Origin: a bacterium
GTDB taxonomy: Bacteria; SZUA-79; Acidulodesulfobacterales; Acidulodesulfobacteraceae
NCBI GenBank assembly: GCA_027319095.1
Contig: DAHVNW010000012.1
Location: forward strand, 1 to 49,716
Length of the DNA: 49,716 bases
Direction of reading: 5' to 3'
Shown here piece after piece: positions 15,489-25,057 of this stretch. Position numbers and translations under genes: made by a program. The notes under the pieces are model-generated. The model made no database searches, had not been told where the DNA came from, and saw only the letters and a list, made by a program, of their open reading frames with translations. Position 1 is the stretch's first letter. Each line of letters starts with the position of its first letter.

Positions 15489-16706
15489 ATGAAAGCATAT
15501 CTCGTCGATATTTTAGACAGCCATACCGCTTTTAGCCAACTATCGCGCATAGGCGTATCCGAAACCGGAAAAATTATTATGGGGGAAAAGCTTAAATATA
15601 TAATTATTAAATTAAAAAACATAAATTCCACCGCCCTAAACATATTAAAGCAGGAAGCCTTAAGCATAGGCGGGGAGCTTGCCAATCATAAAGACGTTAT
15701 TACGGGAAAAATTACCGTTTCCGATTCCATCTTATTCGGAACTCCGGTGCAGTTAAGAATTATAGTTAAGAAAATAAAGCCGCAGCAGTTCGGATTAAAA
15801 GAATTGTCGCACGAACTGGAAAATATACTTTCGGAATGCGATAAGTCTTTTAAAAAATCTAACCCGAAAAAAATTAAAACAAAAAACGGGCATTTAATTT
15901 TTAACGGAAAAACTTACGTTATGGGTATTCTTAACATTACGCCGGATTCGTTCTCCGACGGCGGGAAATTTTGCGACTATTCTTCCGCGGTTAAAAGAGG
16001 TATCGAAATAGAAAAAGAAGGCGCAGACATTATCGACGTCGGAGGGGAATCTACAAGACCCGGAGCGGAGACTATAGGTATCCAGACAGAAATAGACAGG
16101 GTTTGTCCGGCAATAGAAAAGCTGCATAAAACAACGAATATTCCTATTTCCATAGACACCAGAAAATCCGCCGTAGCAAAAGAAGCCCTGAGAGCCGGAG
16201 CTTCGATAATAAACGATGCGTCGGGCCTTTCTTACGACGCCGAGGGGATAACCTCCGTCCTGTTAGATTCGGACGTCCCGTATATTATGATGCATTCGCG
16301 CGAAAAAATGCCGGAAAATATGCAAAAAAATTTAGAGCCGTACGACGATATTTTCTTTGACATATTGTCTTATTTTAAAGAAAAAATAGAATATCTCGAA
16401 ACGAAGGGATTTAATGCGAATAACGTTATTCTCGACCCCGGGTTCGGTTTTGCAAAATCTTTAGACGATAATTACGAGCTTTTATCCGGGATTACTTCTT
16501 TTAAATCTCTCGGAAAACCTGTTTTAGCGGGAGTTTCAAGAAAATCTTTCGTCCGGCATATTACCGGAAAAAATAAAAACGACATTTTAAGCGGAAACCT
16601 CGGACTTGCCTCTTATTTAAGGCTTAAAGGGGTCGATATAATAAGAGTCCACGAAGTAAAACAGACCGTATCGGCATTATCCCTGCTTGACAGGATAACG
16701 GCGTAA
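15489..16706 (+). CDS. folP: Dihydropteroate synthase with N-terminal extension
   Basis: The enzyme condenses p-aminobenzoate with dihydropterin pyrophosphate in folate synthesis. The catalytic TIM barrel starts at about residue 135 with 'VMGILNITPDSFSDGG', followed by 'IDVGGESTRPGA', 'SIDTRKSAVAKEAL', 'IINDASG', 'DPGFGF' and 'GVSRKSFV'. The first 130 residues are an additional domain of unknown role, found in several anaerobic bacteria, giving 405 residues against the usual 270-290. It is separated by 3 bases from cdaA and probably cotranscribed. Confidence 0.92.
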   Translation: MKAYLVDILDSHTAFSQLSRIGVSETGKIIMGEKLKYIIIKLKNINSTALNILKQEALSIGGELANHKDVITGKITVSDSILFGTPVQLRIIVKKIKPQQFGLKELSHELENILSECDKSFKKSNPKKIKTKNGHLIFNGKTYVMGILNITPDSFSDGGKFCDYSSAVKRGIEIEKEGADIIDVGGESTRPGAETIGIQTEIDRVCPAIEKLHKTTNIPISIDTRKSAVAKEALRAGASIINDASGLSYDAEGITSVLLDSDVPYIMMHSREKMPENMQKNLEPYDDIFFDILSYFKEKIEYLETKGFNANNVILDPGFGFAKSLDDNYELLSGITSFKSLGKPVLAGVSRKSFVRHITGKNKNDILSGNLGLASYLRLKGVDIIRVHEVKQTVSALSLLDRITA

Positions 16707-16709
16707 ATT

Positions 16710-17531
16710 ATGTTTTCTCTTTTGCATAACTTTGGATGGCGCGACATATTAGACATTATAATTGTCGCGTTTATAATTTACAGGGCGATAATCCTTATTA
16801 AAGGAACGGGCGCATTTCAGGTTTTAGTCGGACTTATAATAATTTTTACCGTATTTTTATTTGCCGTAATATTTAAACTTTACGCTACAGAATATATTTT
16901 CGGGAATTTTTTAAGTTCTATTATTATAGTAATAATAGTTCTTTTCAGAAACGAGATTAGAAGGGCGCTCATAGAGGTCGGAAAAAACCCTTTTACCGTC
17001 GCGCAAAATAAATTGGAAAGAGTAAGCTTAACAGAGGAGACCTCAAAAGCGGCTTTCGAACTTGCCTCAAAAAAAATAGGGGCAATTATAGTTTTCGAAA
17101 GAAATGTATTTCTTGGAGACTATTTAAAAATAGGCGTTAAGTTAGATTCTATATTGTCGAAAGAACTGATTGTAAGCATATTTACTCCGCCTTCCCCTCT
17201 TCACGACGGAGCCGTTATAATTCAAAAAGGAAGAATTGCCGCCGCTTCATGTTATCTTCCGCTTTCCACGGAAGACAATATTAGCAAAAAATTAGGAACG
17301 AGGCACAGGGCGGCGATAGGGCTTTCCGAACTTACCGACGCTTTTTCAGTGGTTATTTCCGAAGAAACCGGCAAAATTTCTGTTATCAGGTCAAAAAAAA
17401 TATCGGAGGCAGAAAATATGGAGGATCTTAGAAACCAGCTTTTAAAAAATTTAAAATACCAGTACGAACACGGATATAACCCTATAAAATCTATTTATGA
17501 ACTTTTATTTGGAAAGTTTAACGAAAAATAA
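16710..17531 (+). CDS. cdaA: Diadenylate cyclase (c-di-AMP synthase)
   Basis: Three N-terminal membrane helices (about 12-85) precede a DisA_N/DAC catalytic domain with 'HDGAVII' (DGA at 166-168) and 'RHRAAIG' (RHR at 198-200), the ATP-binding and catalytic motifs. The 273-residue length is typical of CdaA. The product, c-di-AMP, controls potassium and osmotic balance and cell-wall growth. The order cdaA-cdaR-glmM is the classic conserved operon linking the messenger with peptidoglycan precursor supply; in known cases CdaR and GlmM bind CdaA and modulate it. Confidence 0.93.
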   Translation: MFSLLHNFGWRDILDIIIVAFIIYRAIILIKGTGAFQVLVGLIIIFTVFLFAVIFKLYATEYIFGNFLSSIIIVIIVLFRNEIRRALIEVGKNPFTVAQNKLERVSLTEETSKAAFELASKKIGAIIVFERNVFLGDYLKIGVKLDSILSKELIVSIFTPPSPLHDGAVIIQKGRIAAASCYLPLSTEDNISKKLGTRHRAAIGLSELTDAFSVVISEETGKISVIRSKKISEAENMEDLRNQLLKNLKYQYEHGYNPIKSIYELLFGKFNEK

Positions 17532-17577
17532 AGCTTAACGAACAATAAAAATGAACTAATATGAAAACGAACTAACA

Positions 17578-18231
17578 ATGAATAAATTTTTTGAAAACCT
17601 CATCGAAAATAATTTCTGGCTGAAGCTTTTCTCCCTTATTTTTGCCATTATTATCTGGGCATACGTCGTCGGCGGAACCAAGCAGGATATAACTTATACC
17701 GCCGGATTAAAAATCAAGCACCTGCCGGAAGAATATGCGGTCAGCAACAGTCTCCCAGCTAAAATTCATTTAAAACTTAGGGGTTCCAGAATCGCATTGA
17801 CTAAACTTAAAAAAAAAATATATTTCGAAATCAACGGATACTCTCTTTTAGCAAAAAAAAATACCGTTATTTTAAACGGTTCGTATTTGAACCTTCCAAA
17901 CGGAGTTAAAACGATAAGCGTAAGCCCCCGCATTATTCCTATAATAATAAGCAAAGTCGTCATCCGGTACGTAAAAGTTCTTCCAATAACGAAAGGAAAA
18001 CCAAAACAAGGATACGCTGTGAATAATATCCGGGTTTTTCCTTCCTACGTCGAAGTTAAGGGGCCAAAGGATATAGTCGGGCATTTGTCGGTTATTACTA
18101 CCTCGAAAATAGATTTAACCGATATAAACAAAAATAAATTATTTGCGGCTTCATTAAGAAAACCCACAAAATTGATAAAAATTTTGTATAATAAGAGAGT
18201 AAGCGTAGATATAACCGTTAAAAAATATTAA
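17578..18231 (+). CDS. cdaR: YbbR-domain CdaA regulator-like protein
   Basis: This 217-residue protein has one N-terminal membrane anchor (NFWLKLFSLIFAIIIWAYVVGG, about 12-33) and two YbbR-type beta-rich repeats exposed outside ('KIHLKLRGS...', 'YVEVKGPKDIV'). The position directly after cdaA is the main support for CdaR. The family usually has two to four YbbR repeats, so this is a short version. No enzymatic residues are expected; the role is modulation of CdaA. Confidence 0.8.
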   Translation: MNKFFENLIENNFWLKLFSLIFAIIIWAYVVGGTKQDITYTAGLKIKHLPEEYAVSNSLPAKIHLKLRGSRIALTKLKKKIYFEINGYSLLAKKNTVILNGSYLNLPNGVKTISVSPRIIPIIISKVVIRYVKVLPITKGKPKQGYAVNNIRVFPSYVEVKGPKDIVGHLSVITTSKIDLTDINKNKLFAASLRKPTKLIKILYNKRVSVDITVKKY

Positions 18232-18258
18232 ATGAAAAAGAAAGAGTAAACTCTGAAT

Positions 18259-19620
18259 ATGAGAAAATTATTTGGCACGGACGGGGTCCGCGGACAGGCA
18301 AACAGGTATCCTCTCACATCTGAAGTAGCTTTAAAACTCGGCATGGCATTAGTCAAAGCGCTAAAACCAAAAGAAAAGAGATTAAAGATAGTAATAGGTA
18401 AAGATACGAGAATTTCAGGCTATATGCTGGAAACCGCCCTTTCGTCAGGCATTTGCTCTATGGGTTCTGACGTATATTTGGTCGGTCCTATGCCTACGCC
18501 GGGGGTCGCCTTTATAACGTCGAGCATGAGGGCGGATGCAGGCGTAGTAATATCCGCCTCGCACAATCCTTTTTACGATAACGGAATTAAATTTTTCGAC
18601 AAAAACGGCTTTAAATTCAACGACGACATCGAAAAGGAAATAGAAAAATTGTTTTTTAATTTTAATTTCGGTAATTCCGGCCTTATCGGGAATAACATAG
18701 GCAAGGCTTATAGAATCGACGACGCCATAGGAAGATATGTGATTTTTACCAAACTTTCTTATCCTAAAAATTTGACGCTAAACGGATTAAAAATAGTATT
18801 GGATTGCGCTAACGGAGCAAATTATAAAGCCGCTCCGGAAGTTTTTTCGGAGCTTGGAGCAGAAATTGTCTTAGAAGGAGCAAATCCGGACGGAATAAAT
18901 ATAAACGACGATTGCGGTTCCATGCATCCGGAGAAAATCAGCGCGTCCGTTAAAAAAAACGGGGCGGATGCAGGTATCGCTTTTGACGGCGACGGAGACA
19001 GGGTTATTTTTTGCGACGAAAACGGAAAAGAACTCCCGGGCGACGAATTTCTCGCAATTTGCGCCATGCATATGAAAAAAGAAGGCTGCCTTAAAAATGA
19101 TGCGGTAGTTACTACGCCTATGTCTAACATAGCCGTGGAACTTTTATTTAAGAACAACGGAATAAAAACCGTTTATGCCAATGTCGGCGACAGATATATT
19201 ATGGAAAAAATGCTAAAAGACGGCTGTAATCTTGGTGGAGAACAATCGGGACATATAATATTTTTAGACGAAATCAATACCGGGGACGGCATAATATCGG
19301 CGTTAAAACTTCTTTCTATTATGGTAAAAACCGGCAAACCGCTCTCGGAGCTCAGAAAAATTATAAATCCTTATCCTCAGGCGCTTTTTAACGTCGTCGT
19401 CCCCTATAAGAAAAATATAGAGGAACTGCCCGGCGTTAAAAAAAAGGTTGAATACTTTAGCGAAATTTTAAAAGACAGAGGCAGAATTTTTATAAGATAC
19501 TCAGGAACGCAAAATTATCTGAGAGTTCTCGTCGAAGGAGAAAACTGTGATGAAATTAATAATATAGGCAAAGAAATCAAAGAAGAAATAGAAAAATATT
19601 TTCATAACGGGATAGATTAA
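18259..19620 (+). CDS. glmM: Phosphoglucosamine mutase
   Basis: GlmM converts glucosamine-6-phosphate to glucosamine-1-phosphate for UDP-GlcNAc. 'FGTDGVRG' opens the protein. The active serine is S101 in 'SASHNP', the metal loop is 'DGDGDR', and the sugar-binding 'GGEQSGH' and phosphate-binding 'RYSGTQNYLR' are all visible. The length is 453, typical. It closes the cdaA-cdaR-glmM cassette, 27 bases after cdaR. Confidence 0.95.
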   Translation: MRKLFGTDGVRGQANRYPLTSEVALKLGMALVKALKPKEKRLKIVIGKDTRISGYMLETALSSGICSMGSDVYLVGPMPTPGVAFITSSMRADAGVVISASHNPFYDNGIKFFDKNGFKFNDDIEKEIEKLFFNFNFGNSGLIGNNIGKAYRIDDAIGRYVIFTKLSYPKNLTLNGLKIVLDCANGANYKAAPEVFSELGAEIVLEGANPDGININDDCGSMHPEKISASVKKNGADAGIAFDGDGDRVIFCDENGKELPGDEFLAICAMHMKKEGCLKNDAVVTTPMSNIAVELLFKNNGIKTVYANVGDRYIMEKMLKDGCNLGGEQSGHIIFLDEINTGDGIISALKLLSIMVKTGKPLSELRKIINPYPQALFNVVVPYKKNIEELPGVKKKVEYFSEILKDRGRIFIRYSGTQNYLRVLVEGENCDEINNIGKEIKEEIEKYFHNGID

Positions 19621-19746
19621 AAAATTTAGAAATTATTCGCAAGGCAAATACGGATTGCTTCTTATAAAAATACCATATTGCTTTTACAGAAGAATGGTTC
19701 CAAAAAATTTAAATTGTTTAAAATTTAAAATATTAAAAAGGGATAA

Positions 19747-20490
19747 ATGAAATTAGGCGTAAACATAGACCATATCGCCACATTAAGAAATGCGAGAGGA
19801 GATGATTTTCCTTCCCCCGTACATGCCGCTTTCGTCGTCTTGGAAGCAGGGGCGTCGAACGTAACGTGCCATTTAAGGGAGGACAGAAGACATATAAAAG
19901 ACGACGACGTCATAATTATATCGAAGCTAACCAAAAGATTGAATTTAGAAATGTCCGCAGACGAAAAAATAGTTAAAATAGCCCTGGACGTCATGCCGAA
20001 AAGCGTTACCATAGTTCCGGAAAGGAGGCAGGAACTCACTACCGAAGGAGGGCTCGATGTAGCAGCGGATATTAAAAGATATGAAAGCATAACCGGCGAA
20101 TTCAAATTTAAATTTACCGACGCCGCCGTATCGGCGTTCATAGAGCCGGATCCAAGGCAGATAGACGCTGCGGCAGAAGCCGGATTTGGTTTTATAGAAA
20201 TACATACGGGAAGATATGCCGGCGAAAGAACCGAAAGCGGTAAATATAGCGAACTTTTTAAAATTAAAACCGCCGCCGAATATGCTCGCAAAATAGGTTT
20301 GCGCGTTAATGCCGGACACGGACTTAATTATCAAAACATATACGATATTGCTATGATAGGCGGGTTCATGGAGTTTAACATCGGTTTTTCTATAATATCT
20401 AAATCTGTTTTCTGCGGATTGGAGACCGCAGTCAAAGAAATGCTCTCAATTATAAAAGCTGCCGAATTTGCAAATTGTCGTAATACGTAA
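19747..20490 (+). CDS. pdxJ: Pyridoxine 5'-phosphate synthase
   Basis: PdxJ joins 1-deoxyxylulose-5-phosphate and 3-amino-2-oxopropyl phosphate in DXP-dependent vitamin B6 synthesis. 'KLGVNIDHIATLRNARG' at the start, 'NVTCHLREDRRHI', 'SVTIVPERRQELTTEGGLD' and 'NAGHGLNYQN' are signature blocks. The 247-residue length is normal. An AAAGGGATAA stretch serves as ribosome site. The 126-base gap before it shows no gene. Confidence 0.95.
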   Translation: MKLGVNIDHIATLRNARGDDFPSPVHAAFVVLEAGASNVTCHLREDRRHIKDDDVIIISKLTKRLNLEMSADEKIVKIALDVMPKSVTIVPERRQELTTEGGLDVAADIKRYESITGEFKFKFTDAAVSAFIEPDPRQIDAAAEAGFGFIEIHTGRYAGERTESGKYSELFKIKTAAEYARKIGLRVNAGHGLNYQNIYDIAMIGGFMEFNIGFSIISKSVFCGLETAVKEMLSIIKAAEFANCRNT

Positions 20491-20521
20491 GAAAAATGAT
20501 TTCAAAAAAACAAAATTCAAA

Positions 20522-20905
20522 ATGCTTAAAGGAATAGGAATAGACATAGTCGATATAGGTAAAATTAAAAGGATAATCGAAACCAGAAAGGAAAAGTTTT
20601 ACTCAAGAGTTTTTTCTAAAACAGAAGTCATCGCCATAGAAAATGTCCGCAAAAAAAACGAAAAAAGAGGATTTCAAAAAGCTGCGGGATATTTTGCCGC
20701 TAAAGAAGCCTTTTTAAAAGCGGCAGGCAAGGGACTTTTTTCTATTCCTTTAAACAAAATAACAATATTTAACGGCGAAGAAGGACGGCCGTATATAAGA
20801 TTAGAACTGGAAACGGAAATAAATGGCGTCGAAAATTTTTTTTCGGCGCATGTAAGTATAACCCACGACAAAGGATTTGCTTGCGCAGTGGTAGCCGTTC
20901 AATAA
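20522..20905 (+). CDS. acpS: Holo-[acyl-carrier-protein] synthase
   Basis: AcpS transfers phosphopantetheine from CoA to acyl-carrier protein. The family starts with 'GIGIDIVDIGKIKRI', which fixes the start at ATG 20522; the longer frame opening at 20468 would add unrelated residues and overlap pdxJ. 'YFAAKEAFLKAAGKG' and 'ISITHDKGFACAVVA'-like blocks are the catalytic magnesium and CoA sites. The length is 127 residues, typical. It lies 31 bases after pdxJ, as in many genomes. Confidence 0.93.
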   Translation: MLKGIGIDIVDIGKIKRIIETRKEKFYSRVFSKTEVIAIENVRKKNEKRGFQKAAGYFAAKEAFLKAAGKGLFSIPLNKITIFNGEEGRPYIRLELETEINGVENFFSAHVSITHDKGFACAVVAVQ

Positions 20906-20914
20906 AAAATAAAA

Positions 20915-22573
20915 ATGGAATTATATTTTTCTAACAATTTAAAGAAAATAGACGAAGAAAGTTATTCCGTTTTCGGATATTCCGAAAACATGCTAATGGA
21001 AAATTCAGGAAATGGCTGTTTTAGGGAGATTTTAAAAACATATTCCTCAAAATTTCTTTTGGATGCCCGTTTTACCGTCGTATGCGGCAAAGGAAACAAC
21101 GGCGGCGACGGCTTCGTGCTTTCCCGCTATCTTTTTAACGCCGGTTTTATCGTTAAAACGGTAATTCTCGGGGAAATAAATTCTTATAAAGGCGCATCGG
21201 AAGATAATTTAAATATATTAATTAAATTAATCGAAAAAACGGATAAAGTCGAAACAAACGAAAAAAACTCAAAATTTAAAATAATAAAGATTACTGGAGA
21301 AAACGATATTCCCGTCCTGGAACAAATTTTAGACGAAACGGACATTTTAGCCGATGCAATTTTTGGGGTAGGATTAAACAGGGGTATAAGCGGTTTTTTT
21401 AAAACCGTCATAGACAAAATAAACGATAAAAGCGCAATAAGAAAGTTCGATATTTTATGCATAGACGTTCCAAGCGGCCTTAATGCCGATACCGGCCAGT
21501 ATATGGGGGCGGGCATTAAAAATAATATTAAAAAAATTTTTACTTTAGGAGGGTTAAAGGCCGGTTTTTTTATAGGCGAGGCCGAAAAGTTGCTTTTAAA
21601 CGAAAAAACCGTTCTTATAGATATTAACCAACCGTTATGGCTGTTAAAAAAATACGCCTCTAAAATTAAATTAATTAACGAAAAAGAAATAGCGGGGTTT
21701 TTTGGACGAAGAAAAGAGACCGGAACTAAATTCGACTACGGACACTTATTAGTGATAGCCGGCAGCAGGGGTAAAAGCGGCGCGGCTTATATATCTTCAT
21801 ATGCCGGTCTTAAAGGAGGCGCCGGGTTAGTCACTTTGGCAACCCCTTCTGGATTAAATAATATTATGGAAGAGAAAACATGCGAAGTTATGACGTACCC
21901 TGTTACAGACGATAACTTAGGGTTTTTTACTGAAAACGGGGCGGCGGATATAGCAAAAAATTTGCTTAAAGGGAAAACTGCGGCGGTAATAGGCCCCGGT
22001 ATCGGTTTAAAAGAAGAGACTAAAAAGTTTTTATATAAACTTCTTCGCGAAATCAAAACTCCTATTGTTCTCGATGCAGATGCATTAAATATTTTATCGG
22101 AAAATAAGGAATTTTTAAAAGAAACCGCAAAAAAAACAGACGTAATCATTACTCCCCATTTTAAGGAGATGGAAAGGCTTTCCGGCATAGACAGAAAAGA
22201 TATAGAAAAAGATACGTTGAATATCGGAAAAAAATTCGTTAAAGAATTCGGCGTATATTTAATCCTTAAAAGCTCGAGTATGTTTATTTTCGATAAAAAC
22301 TCCGAAAGAATATATGTTCAATACGGACACAGTCCTTTATTGGCGAGCGGCGGCAGCGGGGATGTTTTAAGCGGACTCGTGGGTTCTTTGATTTGCGGCG
22401 GGATGAATTTGCTTGACGCTATGCAAAGCGCGGCTTTTGCGCTGTATTATTCGGCTAAAAACCTTGAAGGGAAATACGGCGATTTTGGGGCAGGAGCGGT
22501 AAAAATTGCGGAAAATATTCCAAAAGCCGTTAATAAATTAATCAGAAATAATGAGGGGGAAGCGTTATTATGA
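20915..22573 (+). CDS. nnr: Bifunctional NAD(P)HX epimerase / ADP-dependent dehydratase
   Basis: The N-terminal YjeF_N (epimerase) half has 'CGKGNNGGDGFVLSRYL' and 'CIDVPSGLNADTG'. The C-terminal kinase-like (dehydratase) half from about 265 has 'GHLLVIAGSRGKSGAA', 'VIGPGIGL', 'LDADALNIL', 'ITPHFKEMERL' and 'ASGGSGDVLSGLVG'. Together they repair hydrated NADH and NADPH. The fused length of 552 is slightly above the usual 500. The last bases overlap the CBS gene start (ATGA), indicating coupling. Confidence 0.93.
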   Translation: MELYFSNNLKKIDEESYSVFGYSENMLMENSGNGCFREILKTYSSKFLLDARFTVVCGKGNNGGDGFVLSRYLFNAGFIVKTVILGEINSYKGASEDNLNILIKLIEKTDKVETNEKNSKFKIIKITGENDIPVLEQILDETDILADAIFGVGLNRGISGFFKTVIDKINDKSAIRKFDILCIDVPSGLNADTGQYMGAGIKNNIKKIFTLGGLKAGFFIGEAEKLLLNEKTVLIDINQPLWLLKKYASKIKLINEKEIAGFFGRRKETGTKFDYGHLLVIAGSRGKSGAAYISSYAGLKGGAGLVTLATPSGLNNIMEEKTCEVMTYPVTDDNLGFFTENGAADIAKNLLKGKTAAVIGPGIGLKEETKKFLYKLLREIKTPIVLDADALNILSENKEFLKETAKKTDVIITPHFKEMERLSGIDRKDIEKDTLNIGKKFVKEFGVYLILKSSSMFIFDKNSERIYVQYGHSPLLASGGSGDVLSGLVGSLICGGMNLLDAMQSAAFALYYSAKNLEGKYGDFGAGAVKIAENIPKAVNKLIRNNEGEALL

Positions 22574-23037
22574 TAACAGCGGGCGATATTATGACTAAAA
22601 ACGTAATAGTTTTAAAAGAAGACGATGAAATAAAAAAGGCTTCCGATATCTTTTTAAAGAATAAAATAAATGCTATACCCGTGGTAAATAACGATAATAA
22701 ATTATGCGGAATAACGTCCGAAACCGACCTTGTTTACCAGGAATCAAACCTGCATATACCAACGGTTTTTACTGTATTCGACAGCATATTTTATCTCGGA
22801 ACGTCGAAGCACTTTAAAGAAGACGTGGATAAAATAACTGCCACAAAAGTTAAAGATATTATGAATAAAAATGTTTTTTACGCAAAGAAATCCGACGATA
22901 TATACGACTTGGCTACGATAATGGCGGATAAAAAATTTTATTCCATACCTATAATAAACGACAATAAAGAAATAATAGGCATCGTAAGCCGGTTTGACAT
23001 TATTAAAGCCATGTCCCAAGAAAACCAGAAAAAATAA
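22570..23037 (+). CDS. Paired CBS-domain protein
   Basis: Two CBS domains (about 5-60 and 90-150), each opening with 'DIMTKNVIVLKEDD' / 'DIMNKNVFYAKKSDD', form a ligand-binding Bateman module with no attached effector. The 155-residue length is typical. CBS pairs bind adenine nucleotides, and the overlap with the NAD(P)HX repair gene suggests, but does not prove, an adenylate-responsive role. Confidence 0.85.
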   Translation: MITAGDIMTKNVIVLKEDDEIKKASDIFLKNKINAIPVVNNDNKLCGITSETDLVYQESNLHIPTVFTVFDSIFYLGTSKHFKEDVDKITATKVKDIMNKNVFYAKKSDDIYDLATIMADKKFYSIPIINDNKEIIGIVSRFDIIKAMSQENQKK

Positions 23038-23043
23038 ATTAAT

Positions 23044-23508
23044 ATGACGGAAAACTATTCGGAAAAATTCGAATCCGATTCTCCCGAAAGAACGGAATCG
23101 ATTGCCGGAAATTTCGCTATGACATTAAAACCGCCCGCATTCGTCGCTCTTAACGGCCCGCTCGGCGCGGGAAAAACTAAATTTTCATCCGGAATAATAA
23201 GGTTTTTTTGCGGTAATTTAAATCCTACAAGCCCGACATTTTCTATAATGAACAGATACTCGTGCATGGAAGTAGCGATAAACCATTTTGATTTTTATAG
23301 GTTAAAAACGGTATTAGACCTTGAAAACTGCGGATTTTTCGATTCGCTTAGCGGTGAAAATATTACAATAGCCGAATGGACGGATATAATAGGCATAGAT
23401 TATAAAAAGTTCGCCGAAAAGGGTTATTATACCGTAAATATCGATATAAAAACAGGCGGTAAAGAAGGGAACGAAAAAAGATTTATAAAAATAGAAAAAA
23501 TTTTGTAA
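23044..23508 (+). CDS. tsaE: tRNA t6A biosynthesis ATPase TsaE
   Basis: TsaE powers the TsaBCD complex that makes N6-threonylcarbamoyladenosine on ANN-decoding tRNAs. Walker A 'GPLGAGKTKFSSGI', 'SPTFSIMNRY' and 'HFDFYRL' are family signatures, and 'ITIAEWTDII' is the switch near the C-terminus. The 154-residue length is normal. It follows the CBS gene by 6 bases. Confidence 0.92.
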   Translation: MTENYSEKFESDSPERTESIAGNFAMTLKPPAFVALNGPLGAGKTKFSSGIIRFFCGNLNPTSPTFSIMNRYSCMEVAINHFDFYRLKTVLDLENCGFFDSLSGENITIAEWTDIIGIDYKKFAEKGYYTVNIDIKTGGKEGNEKRFIKIEKIL

Positions 23509-23571
23509 ATAAAATATAATTATTTTTAAGTATTCTTTAGGATAATTAAATTGCGAACCGGAGGAAAAGTT

Positions 23572-25029
23572 TTGGAAAAATTCGACGTTTGTATAATAGG
23601 CGGAGGGCCGGCAGGGTACGTTAGCGCATTAAAATGCGCCATAAACGGATTATCGGCGGCAATCGTAGAAAAAGAAAGATTTGGCGGCACATGCTTAAAC
23701 AGAGGTTGCATCCCTACCAAAGTCCTTTATTCCAAGGCAAAATATTTAAGCAAGCTAAAAAAACCGGAAAGAGGGTTTACAATAGCCGGATTCGATTATA
23801 ATTACGCAGATATAATAAGCTATAAAGACGAAGTCGTTTCTATGCTGACGGGCGGCGTAGAAAAGCTTTTAAAAACAAGAAAAGTTAGTATTTTTTACGG
23901 AAACGGAAAGATTGCAGGAAAAGACGGCAGCGAGTTTATCGCCGGCATTAACCCGGCTAACCCGAAAGAAGACAGAAACTGCGCAGGCATCCAGATATCT
24001 GCAAAAAATATTATCGTAGCGACCGGGTCCGCCCCTCTTATGATACCTGTTTTTAATATAGACCATAAAAATATTATAACTTCGGACGAAGTCCTTTCGC
24101 TAAAAGAAGTTCCCAAATCGCTTATTATAATAGGAGCAGGAGTTATAGGATGCGAGTTTGCCAATATTTTTTCGGAATTCGGGACGTCTGTTAAAATGCT
24201 GGAACTTTTGCCGTCTATACTTTCTACCGAAGATAAAGAAATTTCCAAATATATCCATAAAAATTTCAAATCCCGCAATATCGATATAATGACCGGCGTA
24301 GAAGTTTCAGGCATTAAAGCCTTAGATTTAGACAATTGCGGTAAAATCGGAGCCGAAGCAGAGCTTAAAACCGGAGAAAAGTTTAAAGCCGATAAAGTTC
24401 TTGTTTCGATAGGCAGGAAATTAAATACCTCCGGAATAGGGCTTGAAGAAGCGGGAGTTAAATTGGATAAAAGGGGAAAAATAGAAGCAAACAAAAAGAA
24501 CGAAACGAACGTTAGAGGCATATACGCATGCGGAGACATAATAGACGGACCGATGCTCGCCCACAAGGCTTCGTATGACGGCATCATAGCGGCGGACAAT
24601 ATTGCCGGAATAAATAGGGAAAAAAATTACGGGGTTTTGCCATGGTCGATATATACTAATCCAGCCATCGGTACTGTTGGACTTAAAGAAGGAGACGAAG
24701 GGCTTTCGCATTTAAAATATTCGGTGGGGCGTTTTTCGTATGCCGCAAGCGGCATGGCTTTGGCAATGGAAGAACCGGAAGGGTTCTTAAAAGTTATCGT
24801 AGATGAAGAATCTAAAAAAATAATAGGAGCTACCGGAATAGGGGCGGACATTCCCGAACTTATAGCCGAAGCATCTTCTTATATGCATTTTGGAGGCACT
24901 GTGTCAGACGTGGAATCGACGATACATTCGCATCCGACGCTTTCGGAAATTGTTCCTGAAGCGGCGCTGGATTCCATAGGGGAAGCAATTCATAAATTTA
25001 ATCCGAGAACGGCAAAAAAACACGGCTGA
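23572..25029 (+). CDS. lpd: Dihydrolipoyl dehydrogenase (E3-like)
   Basis: The enzyme reoxidises protein-bound dihydrolipoamide with NAD. The FAD motif 'CIIGGGPAGYVSALKCA' and the redox disulfide 'GGTCLNRGCIPTK' are present, and the C-terminal His-Glu dyad region 'IHSHPTLSEIVPEA' confirms the call. I choose the TTG at 23572, which has a GGAGG site 7 bases upstream, over the TTG at 23551. No pyruvate or oxoglutarate dehydrogenase genes are near. The obvious lipoylated substrates in this window are LbpA1 and LbpA2, so it may feed electrons from dihydrolipoyl-LbpA to NAD; that is inference. It interrupts a block that usually runs directly from tsaE to lysC. Confidence 0.9.
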   Translation: MEKFDVCIIGGGPAGYVSALKCAINGLSAAIVEKERFGGTCLNRGCIPTKVLYSKAKYLSKLKKPERGFTIAGFDYNYADIISYKDEVVSMLTGGVEKLLKTRKVSIFYGNGKIAGKDGSEFIAGINPANPKEDRNCAGIQISAKNIIVATGSAPLMIPVFNIDHKNIITSDEVLSLKEVPKSLIIIGAGVIGCEFANIFSEFGTSVKMLELLPSILSTEDKEISKYIHKNFKSRNIDIMTGVEVSGIKALDLDNCGKIGAEAELKTGEKFKADKVLVSIGRKLNTSGIGLEEAGVKLDKRGKIEANKKNETNVRGIYACGDIIDGPMLAHKASYDGIIAADNIAGINREKNYGVLPWSIYTNPAIGTVGLKEGDEGLSHLKYSVGRFSYAASGMALAMEEPEGFLKVIVDEESKKIIGATGIGADIPELIAEASSYMHFGGTVSDVESTIHSHPTLSEIVPEAALDSIGEAIHKFNPRTAKKHG

Positions 25030-25057
25030 AAAACAAAAACGGTCAAAGGAATATTTT

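Noticed and set aside
23895-24599. Minus-strand open frame of 234 codons inside lpd
   Set aside because: It lies fully within the convincing dihydrolipoyl dehydrogenase gene, with a composition (Ser/Ile/Pro-rich) typical of antisense shadows.
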